Assembly: GCA_014529385.2 (NCBI GenBank)
Contig: CM043947.1
Coordinates: forward strand, 127,470,891 to 127,534,890
DNA length: 64,000 nucleotides
Direction of reading: 5' to 3'
Source: Adiantum capillus-veneris
Taxonomy: Eukaryota > Streptophyta > Polypodiopsida > Polypodiales > Pteridaceae
A program made the translations under genes and the position numbers. This document shows positions 1 to 8,118 of the stretch, piece by piece. Below the pieces are notes generated by a model, which saw nothing but the letters and a program-made list of their open reading frames with translations, did no database searches and was not told the origin of the DNA. Numbering within the stretch: the stretch's first letter is position 1; every line of letters begins with the position of its first letter.

Positions 1-397
1 GTTTTCTTCACTAGAATGAAGCAAGCTTGCTTGCTAAATTTTTCAATGACAGTCCAAATGCCATTGTGCCCAGTCTGTGTCTTCGGGAGATCAAAAATGA
101 AATCCATTGCAATACTTTCCCAGGGAATGGGTAAAGGCTGTAGTAATCCTTGTGCCTTATGCCTGTTAAACCTGACCGTATGGCATACTAAACAAATGCA
201 AACAAAGTCGTCCACATTCTTCTTGAGTCTCGACCAAAAGAAATAACGCTCCACACCTTTCAAGGTGGTGTCAATGCCGCAGTGACCCGTAAAAGGTAAA
301 CAATGGCACTCAGTCAAAACCTTTTCCCTCAACGGTTGTGTAACACACAACATCGTTTTCTTCATCAAGTAGCCATCCCGTATAGGATATCTTGGCA
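1..397 (-). pseudogene. Integrase N-terminal zinc domain and start of catalytic core (element A)
   Basis: Translating the minus strand gives an HHCC-type zinc-binding segment: HCLPFTGHCG at about 283-312, then a run ending CICLVCHT near 184-207, followed by the start of the integrase core (PWESIAMDFIFDLPKT, about 82-130). The core's first catalytic Asp is in MDFIFDLP. The segment continues the RNase H frame of the next entry after a frameshift close to 398. The remainder of integrase lies outside the window. Confidence 0.8.
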
Positions 398-1280
398 CTA
401 TCTCCCCATTCTGTATGCGAGTGAAACATCGAAAAAATCTGGATCGGTGGCGTACTGATCAACCATATCCTCGAAGCTTCTATGATGAATCGCGGAAATA
501 GCCAAGACTAGGGGCTTCTGAGACAATGCATCTGCCACTAAGTTTTTTTGTCCCTGAGCATGAACAATCTGGAAGTGAAATTGTGACAAGATATTAGCCC
601 ACCGCATCTGCTTTTCCAAAAGCTGCTTCTGTGACAAGAAGTAGCGTGAACTCTGATGATTAGTAAAGAATGTGAAATCGGCTCCGAGTAGGTAATGTCG
701 CCACTGAGTAAGAGCATGGATCACTGCCAATAGCTCTTTCTCATAAATCTGTGCTATCGATTCTGGTCTTGAAAACAATCTGCTTTCATAGGCAATCACA
801 TGGCCTTCTTGCATTAAGACCGCTCCCAGACTACGACCACAAGCATCACAATAACCTTCGAATGGCTTTTGCAAGTCTGGCAAAGCCAACACTCGTCCTA
901 TAGTCAGTTTTTCCTTAAGTGTCCGAAAGGCAGTCACCTCTGTCGATCCCCACGAGAAAGGGACTCCTTTCTGAGTCAATATGTGCAAAGCAGAAGCTAC
1001 CTCTGCAAACTTCCGAATGAACCGCCTGTAATAGGAATACAAGCCCAAGAAGCTTCTAGCTTCATGAACATTCTTCAATTTTGGCCAATCACGGATAGTC
1101 TCAATCTTCGCTGGATCCATCTGTACTCCTGCTGCTGAGACGATGTGTCCCAGAAAGCGTATCTCAGGCAAGAAGAACTTGTTCTTTTTGGCATTGATAA
1201 CTAATTTGTGATCATGCGATGCCTGAAAGACCAGTAGCAGATGGTGTCGATGGTCTGCTTCATCCTTGGAGAAAACTATA
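398..1280 (-). pseudogene. RT thumb and RNase H region of Ty3/Gypsy pol (element A)
   Basis: From 1280 downward the protein covers the last part of RT (LVINAKK, then FLGHIVSAAG), the connection segment with SFLGLYSYYRRFI, and RNase H. RNase H shows the first Asp in YCDACGRSLGAVL, the Glu in YEKELLAVIHAL and the late Asp in LVADALSQ. The usual TDH motif reads TNH (FFTNHQSS), so a catalytic Asp is lost. The RT fingers, palm and catalytic motif are absent because of the deletion at about 1285. The ORF ends at 398 by frameshift, not at a natural terminus. Confidence 0.88.
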
Positions 1281-1413
1281 ACAGCTTGTCGAGTGTAATC
1301 TTGAGCCGCACCCCCAATTTAGGTGAAATGAAGTTGGCCTTGGCTCCTCCATCAAAAAAGATAAGGGCTTCCTGATCTTTCACTTTGCCCTAAGCTCGGC
1401 AAAGTTCTGTAGT
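1281..1413 (-). pseudogene. Protease start fused to RT by internal deletion (element A)
   Basis: The minus strand reads ALIFFDGGAKANFISPKLGV, the retroviral-type aspartic protease start with DGG where DTG or DSG is usual. In element C the same motif (13930-13965) is followed by a longer protease and the RT. Here, after about 20 residues, the sequence jumps to late RT near 1285, so most of protease and the front half of RT are missing. Confidence 0.7.
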
Positions 1414-2098
1414 TTAATCTATCTGGCTTGGGTCGGTTCCCATGCAATCTGGTTTCATCTTGCCTTTTCTGCCACGTTCCTCTGCTGCTCTAGAAATGTC
1501 TAGCTTGTCTTCAGTCTGTCCTTGTTGTGCCTTTTTCAGGCACTTTGCGGAGATATGCCCTTGTTCCCCGCAACCAAAACACTTTCCCTCTTTAAGATAG
1601 TTAGCCCTTTCTCTAAGAGTCAGGCGGGATCGTGTATCTTTCTTTTCTTGGGGACTCTTTTTCTTTCTATTTTCATTGTTTGAAGTCTCTCTTGTCCTTT
1701 GACTCAAGATTTCATCAGTGGGTAGGTCATATCCCCCAAATGTATCGAGAATCCCCATTTTGCATGACCCATTAGAGTTCGACTTTTGTTCAAGGCAATA
1801 ATCTCGGATCTCTGTAGGGAGTCCGCAGCAAAACCGCTCAATCTGTTCCTTAAAGGTAACCTTCTTAAACGGAGAGGTTGGTAGAAAAGAATCCCAAAAC
1901 CTCTCGCAATATGCGTCCAAAGAATCTCCCTTGGTCATCCGAAGCTGATTCCAAGCGGTTCATACATCTCGTTCGTACTCCCGAGTCAGCCAAGAAGAAA
2001 AAAAGAGCCGTTTGAATTTCAACCACTTGACTGGGGCTTCTTTCCTGAGAAGAAGAGTAGACCACCATGTTCGAGCATTTCCTTTTAGAAAAGATACA
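1414..2098 (-). pseudogene. Gag with CCHC zinc knuckle (element A)
   Basis: This gag region binds and packages element RNA in functional relatives. A single zinc knuckle, CFGCGEQGHISAKC (CX2CX4HX4C), lies at 1540-1581, flanked by Lys/Arg-rich and Ser-rich tracts. Upstream, residues such as DAYCERFWDSFLPTSPFK and CGLPTEIRDYC match the gag core of element C at 14337-14639. A frameshift near 1900 splits the ORF, and the nested element cuts gag at 2103/5121. Confidence 0.82.
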
Positions 2099-2236
2099 GC
2101 CCTTGTAACAAACTGCTGACGTGTCAAAGCCTAAAGAATGGAGCCAACTTACAGATGTGACCGGGGAGCCTAAACCCTAAGAAGAACAAGTAACAGAAGA
2201 AGTGTCACAAAGTCATGACGTGGTTGCCCGAGAGCA

Positions 2237-2315
2237 GAAAACCCTAACCCTAATTTCTGCCAGAAACCCTAACTGCTGAAACCCTAACCCTAAAACCTGC
2301 AAACCCTAACCCTAA
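2237..2315 (+). repeat. Telomere-like CCCTAA units inside LTR
   Basis: Degenerate plant telomere heptamers alternate with short spacers (TTTCTGCCAG, CTGCTG, ACCTGC). They lie in the U3 part of the LTR. Their number differs from the partner LTR at 4541-4645, although the two LTRs must have been identical at insertion. Confidence 0.9.
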
Positions 2316-2615
2316 AACTGCAACAACGTGGCTGATTTTCGAAAACTACACTGGCATGATGACGTGGCAGGCTGCACGGATTTCTGTGATTTACGCTAGC
2401 AGCTTTTGGCATTGCTTTTTGGACCAGAAGCTTTTGAGTTTGAAAGTTTTTCATGTAAACTGCTTTTTGGACCAGAAGCTTTTGAGTTTGAAAGCTTTTC
2501 ATGTAAATTGCTTTTTAGGCCAAGGGCCTTTAAATATGAGGCTAGGGCTCATTCTCTGGCATGCTTCTTGGAGAAGGTGCAGAGTCTGGAGTACCGGCTT
2601 GTACTTTGATGATGC

Positions 2616-2647
2616 AATATAAAGAAATACAGAAAGGGGCGCCAAGG
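2616..2647 (+). promoter_or_regulatory. LTR core promoter block (TATA region)
   Basis: The block AATATAAAGAAATAC followed by AAAGGGGCGCC resembles a plant TATA box plus start-site region. The same block recurs at about the same LTR position in both gag-only elements and in the chromoviruses (4942-4974, 6190-6220, 10820-10850, 15765-15790, 38455-38485, 41820-41850). The promoter role is inferred from position and conservation. Confidence 0.6.
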
Positions 2648-2793
2648 TTTGGGGCCAATACGCTCTGGGTGGAATTCCGCCACTCCGTGTCGCGTGTCGT
2701 CTCTCTCTCTTTCAGTTCAGTTGTTATTGAAGTGTTAAAAGCCTATTCAGTCTGTTTTTTTCTATTGGCACATGGTGCCCAGCCTTGTGACAG

Positions 2794-2805
2794 TGGTATC
2801 AGAGC
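2794..2805 (+). promoter_or_regulatory. Primer-binding site (tRNA-Met initiator)
   Basis: TGGTATCAGAGC starts one base after the left LTR and is complementary to the 3' end of plant initiator tRNA-Met, the usual primer for minus-strand synthesis. Confidence 0.92.
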
Positions 2806-3079
2806 ATCAGGCATGTGCTTTTCTAAAAGCATACCGGTCCTACAAAAGAGCAGACAGAGCTATTGGAATTTGATTCGAGGTATCTTCGCTCTCCAACCCG
2901 GACTTATTAGCCACTCCCACCCTTACTTCATCGCGCATCGGGCGCGCTCACGTCTTCACTGCAGTGTCTTACAGGGCATAAGCCAATTAAGATCACTTGC
3001 AAGAGAAGGATCCAGATTTGTTTCAAGTCACTGTTTTTTTTTCTCATAAGCAGTGCTATGCAGATGTTGATGTCTACAA

Positions 3080-3400
3080 CTACCATGCAGCATACTCAAG
3101 TACTTGGCAAGCTTTCAAGAAAATTTTTGCATGAAGTTATATGGTTTCTGACATCTTCCTTCGGAGTGCAACTTCTGGCAGAGTGGGGTATCTTGAAATG
3201 CTTGCCATGGAAACCCTAGCATATTATATCTTGAAATTTCTCGACATCTCTCAGTAGATGTCTCTTCACGATCAGATTACCTAGGAGGTTCGGTGTGATT
3301 GCTATCTCTTGGGACTACCATCGCCGCTAAAGAAACACTGTTTGTCCAAGAGTTGATGGACCATGCTGTGCTCGGCTACGACCTCATGGAAGGAACCTAA
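3080..3400 (+). pseudogene. Decayed gag of TR-GAG-like copy 1
   Basis: No long ORF survives, but the plus strand in changing frames encodes TWQAFKKIF, YLEMLAMET and LLGLPSPLK. These correspond in order to TWQAFKTVF, NLKMLAIET and TIGLPSPLQ in the better preserved gag of the sister element (40508-40957). Several stops and shifts make it non-functional. Confidence 0.7.
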
Positions 3401-3667
3401 CCCTAATTTTTGGTACAAGTTTCAAGATGGAAAGTCAGTCGACTTTTCGAGCTCGACTGATGTCAAGATTGCTTTTTAAGTTTGAAATCTGTTTGAGAAC
3501 TTGTTTGGTGATCCTGTTTGAAGTTTGATTGAAATGGATGGTATCTGTTTTGAACCTGTTTTGGTGCCGATTTGAATTGTTTGACTCTCGTTTGATACTG
3601 GTTTCAATGATTGGTGATTTTACTCCTGGGTGGAGAAGTGAGAAATATTGTTTTTGTATTGTTTGAA
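3401..3667 (+). other. Non-coding interior of TR-GAG-like copy 1
   Basis: This stretch is rich in GTTTGA words (for example GTTTGAAATCTGTTTGAGAA). I see no ORF or motif in it beyond the words it shares, in reverse complement, with about 39650-39800 of the sister element. Confidence 0.5.
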
Positions 3668-3822
3668 CCTCGAAACGACGCTGGCTGATGCTTGGGGAGC
3701 GTTTCGTTGTATGCTAGAAAACCTCCGAACGACGCAGGCCGATGCCTGGGGAGAGTTTGGTTGTATGCTTGAACCTCCAAGCGATGCAGACTGCGGTCTG
3801 GGGAGCGTTTGGTTGTACAGTC
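3668..3822 (+). repeat. 52-bp tandem repeat, three copies
   Basis: Each unit contains CGACGC..GCCGATGCCTGGGGAG followed by GTTTGGTTGTATGCT. The sister element carries the same unit in about four copies (39427-39645, opposite strand), so copy number varies within the family. It lies between gag and the polypurine tract. Confidence 0.88.
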
Positions 3823-4130
3823 CTCTGAGCTCATGGCCCGGACCTTTTTAGGTTATTTGCGGGGGGAGTGACGAGGTAGTCGTTGAGTAGCTTCATACCG
3901 CAGACCGTTTGTCTCGGGGGAGTGCTCAGCGGCGCTGTTTGTTGTGTCTTGTAACATGCATATGTAAGCATTTGTGTTGCATTGTGATGTGCCAATTACT
4001 GAATATTCCTAATTGGATGAGATTACCTGGGTATGTAATTTTAGTGCATCAAGACACCCATGGAAGATCAGTACAGTCTGGGTGTGATGGCTAATTTTAC
4101 TACGCCGGAATATCAAGAGTTCCGATCTGG

Positions 4131-4310
4131 ACGAAAGGAGAAGCTAACTCCTTGATCAAAAGAGCATAAAGGAGAAGCTAACTCCTTGATCAAAACAGCC
4201 GAAAGGAGAAGCTAATTCCTTATCAAAACAGCCGAAAGGAGAAGCTAACTCCTTGATCAAAAGAGCAGAAAGGAGAAGCTAACTCCTTAATAAAAAGAGC
4301 AAACTGATTG
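4131..4310 (+). repeat. 34-bp tandem repeat, about five copies
   Basis: The unit is GAAAGGAGAAGCTAACTCCT followed by TGATCAAAAGAGCA, repeated nearly perfectly. AAGGAG and CTCCTT at the unit's ends could pair as a short hairpin. The sister element has only one related unit near 39110-39140, so the array expanded in this lineage. Confidence 0.92.
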
Positions 4311-4401
4311 TCGCTCAGAATGTCCCAACTCCCTCGGAAATTTTTGAGCTAACTTGAGTTGTTTTGCAGATATGCTATAATCGAGGACGATTACTCTCTT
4401 T

Positions 4402-4414
4402 CAAGAAGGGGAGA
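4402..4414 (+). promoter_or_regulatory. Polypurine tract of TR-GAG-like copy 1
   Basis: AAGAAGGGGAGA immediately precedes the right LTR and would prime plus-strand DNA synthesis. The sister element has AAGAAGGGGGGA in the same place. Confidence 0.88.
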
Positions 4415-5120
4415 TGTAACAAACTGCTGACATGTCAAAGCCTAAAGAATGGAGCCAACTTACAGATGTGACCGGGGAGCGAACAAGTAACAGAAGAAGT
4501 GTCACAAAGTGATGACGTGGTTACCCGAGAGCAAAAAACACTAACCCTAATTTCTGCCAGAAACCCTAACTGCTGAAACCCTAATTCTGAAAACCCTAAC
4601 CCTAAAACCTGCAAACCCTAATTCTAGAAATCCTAACCCTAAAACTACAACAGCGTGGCTGATTTCCGAAAACTACGTTGGCATGATGACGTGGCACGCT
4701 GTACAGATTTCCATGATTTACACTAGAAGCTTTTGGCATTGCTTTTTGGACCAGACGCTTTTGAGTTTGAAAGTTTTTCATGTAAACTGCTTTTTGGACC
4801 AAAAGCTTTTGAGTTTGAAAGCTTTTCATGTAAACTGCTTTTTAGGCCAAGGGCCTTTAAATATGAGGCTAGGGCTCATTCTCTAGCATGCTTCTTGGAG
4901 AAGGTGCAGATTCTGGAGTACCGGCTTGTACTTTGATGATGCAATATAAAGAAATAACGAAAGGGGCGCCAAGGTTTGGGGCCAATACTCTCTGGGGTGG
5001 AATTCCGCCACTCCGTGTCGCGTGTCGTCTCTCTCTCTTTCAGTTCAGTTGTTATTGAAGTGTTAAAAGCCTGTTCAGTCTGTTTTTTTCTATTGGCACG
5101 TGGTGCCCGGCCTTGTGACA
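4415..5120 (+). repeat. 3' LTR of TR-GAG-like copy 1
   Basis: The 706-bp LTR matches 2104-2792. The main differences are a missing CCTAAACCCTAAGAA segment near its start and extra telomere-like units at 4541-4645. Confidence 0.95.
4541..4645 (+). repeat. Telomere-like units inside the 3' LTR
   Basis: This is the counterpart of 2237-2315 with additional AAACCCTAATTCT units. The difference in unit number between the two LTRs arose after insertion. Confidence 0.88.
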
Positions 5121-5125
5121 GCCCT

Positions 5126-6014
5126 CCTAATCTTGGAGTGCTCTAAGTAATGCCCTCCAGTGAAGGCTATGTCAAACTGCTCGATGACGGCCAAAGCCCT
5201 TGGAGCACCTCGGAATCAAGAAAAGGATTCAAATTTTATCGATTGTCCACCCTCTTTGAATTCCTTTGTCTTCTTGCTCTTCTCTTCGAGGGAGTTGTAT
5301 TGGTTGGCTCTGTAAAAGTGCTTCTTCTTCGCTTAAAATATGTGGTCGTTGGAGTCCAAACTGTCACAGGATGACTCCTCCGTAGAGCTATCAAAAACTG
5401 GTCGAAATCTGAGTTTTTCTTGTTCTTTGCTTCTTACTTCGCTTCTTGCCCTTTTTGTCCTCCTCACTCGAGTCGGAAAAGCTAGAAGAATTGTCAGAAG
5501 AAGAGGAAGAAGAACGGGGTAGTCCTTCAAAACGCACATGCTTCTTCTGCTTTCTTGCAAATGCAAAAGAAGATTGACGGCCTAAGTAGCCGGGGTAGTC
5601 AGTCCCCTTCTTGCGCTTCTTCAATTGCTTTTTCAATTGATTCTTCGGGTCCAAAAGCTAACTGATCTGGGTCTGAACCACCTCTTAAAGTTCTTCTTCT
5701 GTAAACATCCTCGGAGTAGGAGGTTTCTTGATTGTCGGTTTGATTGGTGGTTCCGTCGCTTTCTGCCACTGAGTATGCAATTCAGCCATGGACTATTGAG
5801 TCAAGAATTTTGCAAATTGGGGATCTTTAGCAAACTGAAGCATCTGTTTTGTGCACCCGTCAACCTGTTGTTGACGTTGCATGTCCAAAAGTTCATATTG
5901 TGTAGGCCGAGGTGGCTTGTACTCATCTTCTGTTAAGTCGTTTGAATTTTGTGCGTTGCCTCCTCCCGCCTCGGCGGTTGTAGAAGAGGTTGATTGGTTC
6001 TTTTCAGATCCCAT
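5126..6014 (-). pseudogene. Gag N-terminal part (element A)
   Basis: The likely start is the ATG at 6014 (MGSEKNQSTSS), 29 bases inside the primer site. The protein continues with a Pro/Gln segment (ELLDMQRQQQVDG) and a Lys/Ser-rich block near 5391-5654 (RKQKKHVRFEGLP, then a serine-acidic run). Element C encodes a close match at 14853-15572. Frameshifts break it into pieces, and the nested element at 2104-5120 separates it from the rest of gag. Confidence 0.78.
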
Positions 6015-6042
6015 AAGTGTCGCAAGAAGAGAAATCGGCCGA

Positions 6043-6054
6043 GCTCTGATACCA
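6043..6054 (-). promoter_or_regulatory. Primer-binding site of element A
   Basis: The minus strand reads TGGTATCAGAGC one base from the LTR edge at 6056, complementary to initiator tRNA-Met. Confidence 0.92.
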
Positions 6055-6055
6055 C

Positions 6056-6652
6056 TGTAACAAACTTGGACAACCCAAGTCAAGATTCTATCGTGACGCA
6101 GTAGAGATTCACTTCAAAACACCTCACAAATTTAAGAGAGAGTCGACACGGCCCGGCGTACTTCCATGCCAAGAGAGATAGGCCCCCAAAGACTGCGCCC
6201 CTTTCGGTATTTCTTTTATAATAATCTTTGAGCAAAGTACAACTGCCCGCAGTTGCTCGCTCTCAGACTCTGCGTCCAGATGCTCTGAGAAGTGAGCCCC
6301 TTGGGTCCATTATAAAGGTTACAAAGGGATGCCAAAAGCAGAGCCCCCAAAAGCAAGCAACTTCTCCCAAAAGCATCTTGGGTAAAATTTGCCAATAAAA
6401 GCAGTCAACACCGTTTTCGAAAATCCGTACAGCCAGCCAACGTAAAACGCGGTCCGTACAGTGCCACGTCGGCCAGTAAGTGCATTTTTTGACAGTCTCG
6501 TACAGTCAACGTAATTTGCGGTCATCTGTACAACAGTCACGTCAGGATGCTCTTCCCTTCATTTTAAAGCCTAGTGTCTCTTTTTGACCCCTCGGCAGTT
6601 GTCCAAAAGTTGGAACGACTTTATAGTCATGCCATGTCATCAGTTTGTGACA
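6056..6652 (-). repeat. 5' LTR of chromovirus A
   Basis: On the minus strand the 597-bp LTR starts TGTCACAAACTGATG and ends GTTACA. It aligns with LTRs at 15637-16137 and 10690-11200 over the promoter block (CCCCTTTCGGTATTTCTTTT at 6190-6215 in plus orientation) and the AAAAGC-rich part. GCCACGTC-type ACGT cores occur near 6462 and 6537. Confidence 0.9.
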
Positions 6653-6799
6653 GAGAGAGTGCAAGGTGCTGTGTGGGTGGAGCAAGGCTCAAAGTGAGCT
6701 TCCCCTTATTCTCTGTATATGTACAAGAATAAGGTCAGTGGACGGCCGGACACTCGACGTCCGGCCCCAGACAAAGACACAACGCCTTTACCCCCATCA
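6653..6799 (-). repeat. Partial 3' LTR of Copia B
   Basis: It is cut at 6652/6653 by chromovirus A; the matching point in the 5' LTR also reads GAGAG. A perfect 8-bp inverted repeat (GGCCGGAC / GTCCGGCC, 6744-6766) lies near the LTR's 5' edge. Confidence 0.85.
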
Positions 6800-6815
6800 A
6801 CCTCCCACTTAAAGG
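6800..6815 (-). promoter_or_regulatory. Polypurine tract of Copia B
   Basis: The minus strand reads CTTTAAGTGGGAGGT directly before the LTR. Copia C has the same tract at 31842-31857. Confidence 0.85.
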
Positions 6816-6996
6816 TAAATGTGTCAATAAGTGGGTGCTACTAGCTAAACTACTAGTATGTACAGGAAAACTGGTGACACTCTCAACCTATGCCCACTGG
6901 CTCACTCAGTCAATCTACATGCAATCGTATAGGCTCTAGGCATAGGCGAGCGTACGTACCCACGCTAGAGCCTGCATGTACATCCCGCAGACAACT

Positions 6997-7644
6997 CTAT
7001 ATGGCCTGCAAAACTCCACTATGCATCATGTTAGTGTCAGTCATCGTACAACTGACAATCCCTGTTGCAAATGCTCCCACTGCGGCTACTAGGTCGGACC
7101 TCGACACTAGTAGATCATACATGAGACGCCCAAACGCTAACGAAATCTGCGCAAACCTGGTTGTCCTAGCCCCCCCTGTGCTATCTGCATGCACTCCATC
7201 ATCAGGACTACTCATCGCATATGGATGTGTCAACGACACTGGGATGGCTACGTCCCTCTCACCCATAGGCGGAACTCCGTCTCCTAGCATCAACTCATCA
7301 CCCTCTAGCATGAGCATATCAAAGAACTCCATGTCCGGCATCTCTCCCTGTGTCGCTAGGGAGCAGACCCGCTTTACCTCTACCTGCACAGACTCTGACA
7401 ACAATTGTTGTGTCTCACTAGAGCACTGTCGCTCTATCTCTATCTCTATAGAGTCTACTGGCACGTCCTGCACACCTAAATGCTCTGTCTCGTGAGCATG
7501 GTGGAGCTCACCCGCGAAAGAGACGTCTCGTCTCTCAAAGCATGCCAATAACAAAACTGAGACCATACCGTTTCGAATCTCAGATACATGCATATAATTA
7601 CCAAGCCACTGCGAGCTCCTTTGGCAATCACTAATGAACCGCAA
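6997..7644 (-). pseudogene. Copia B integrase-RT linker fused to RNase H start
   Basis: This 215-residue ORF is acidic and mostly unrecognisable. Near its C-terminus (about 7025-7110) GRLMYDLLVSRSDLVAAVG resembles the Copia RNase H entry segment (LMYAMVATRLDIAHAVGVV in Copia C at 32450-32503). An internal deletion must have removed integrase core and RT. The call rests on position between protease and LTR plus this one match. Confidence 0.45.
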
Positions 7645-7665
7645 TGCATCTGGAAAGACTGCTCT

Positions 7666-8007
7666 CTAAGCAGTGTCTGACATCCAAAATCTACTAACTA
7701 TCTCACTGAGATCAAGCTCCGTCTCAGCTGAGAAACATAGCGCACATGTTGTAGGCTGTAGCGTATATGATGCACCATTGGGCAATGACAAGCAAATATC
7801 TCCTACAACGCGCCGAACCATCGCCAAGTGCACACAACCAAAGCTCCCACTAGAGAAACTATTGAACCACTTACGATGCGGTGTGACGTGGAAAACTGCA
7901 TCCTCATCTAGCAACCAACGGGAAGGTGTGTCACCTCTATAAGACATGTAACGAGGAGGAACGCTAGAGGGAAACGTGATATCATCGTCACTGGCATATG
8001 AAGCCAC
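7666..8007 (-). pseudogene. Copia B protease with destroyed active site
   Basis: The minus-strand protein contains SRWLLDEDAVFHVTPHRKWF and SFSSGSFGCVHLA, the entry and flap segments of a Copia-type aspartic protease. The usual DSGA is DEDA, so the catalytic triad is lost. Later residues (ICLSLPNGASYTLQP) fit the family and then drift. Copia C keeps the intact VDSGASFHVTP near 35020-35045. Confidence 0.75.
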
Positions 8008-8079
8008 CGCTCTAGAATGTATTAAAACCTCATCTGCATCTCACATACATCTCTGTTGCTACCTCATATGTCTGAAACT

Positions 8080-8118
8080 GCAATGTCTAATGTGCCCTGT
8101 GTGACCACAATGCCAACA
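8080..8118 (-). pseudogene. Degenerate gag zinc knuckle of Copia B
   Basis: CWHCGHTGHIRHC has the CX2CX4H spacing but one residue too few before the last Cys. It lies just upstream of the protease, where the Copia gag knuckle is expected. Confidence 0.6.

Larger units (their letters stand above)
2104..2792 (+). repeat. 5' LTR of TR-GAG-like copy 1
   Basis: The 689-bp repeat runs from TGTAAC to GTGACA and matches 4415-5120. It carries several ACGT-core sites (TGACGTG near 2113, 2215 and 2361), telomere-like CCCTAA units (2237-2315), a TATA-type core block (2616-2647) and a short CT run (2700-2710). Confidence 0.95.
2104..5120 (+). mobile_element. Non-autonomous gag-relic LTR element (TR-GAG-like copy 1)
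   Basis: Two direct LTRs (2104-2792 and 4415-5120) begin TGTAACAAACTG and end CTTGTGACA. They are flanked by a perfect 5-bp target duplication GCCCT at 2099-2103 and 5121-5125. A tRNA-Met primer site follows the left LTR and a polypurine tract precedes the right LTR. The 1.6-kb interior holds only a decayed gag and two tandem arrays, with no sign of protease, RT or integrase. It is the same family as 38295-42336. The insertion interrupts gag of element A, so it is younger than A. Confidence 0.93.
1..6652 (-). mobile_element. Ty3/Gypsy chromovirus-like LTR element A, partial
   Basis: The element reads right to left: 5' LTR (6056-6652), primer site, gag, a protease stub, RT end, RNase H and integrase start, then leaves the window at base 1, so the 3' LTR and left target duplication are not visible. 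The domain order protease-RT-RNase H-integrase is that of Ty3/Gypsy, and its proteins match element C (10690-16137), which ends in a chromodomain. A 3.0-kb LTR element is nested at 2104-5120. Much of the protease and the catalytic half of RT are deleted near 1285, so this copy is not autonomous. The right flank GAGAG (6653-6657) is the expected duplication; its partner lies outside the window. Confidence 0.9.

Noticed and set aside
6890-7495. 201-residue plus-strand ORF
   Set aside because: It lies antisense to the Copia B linker/RNase H ORF and has no motif.
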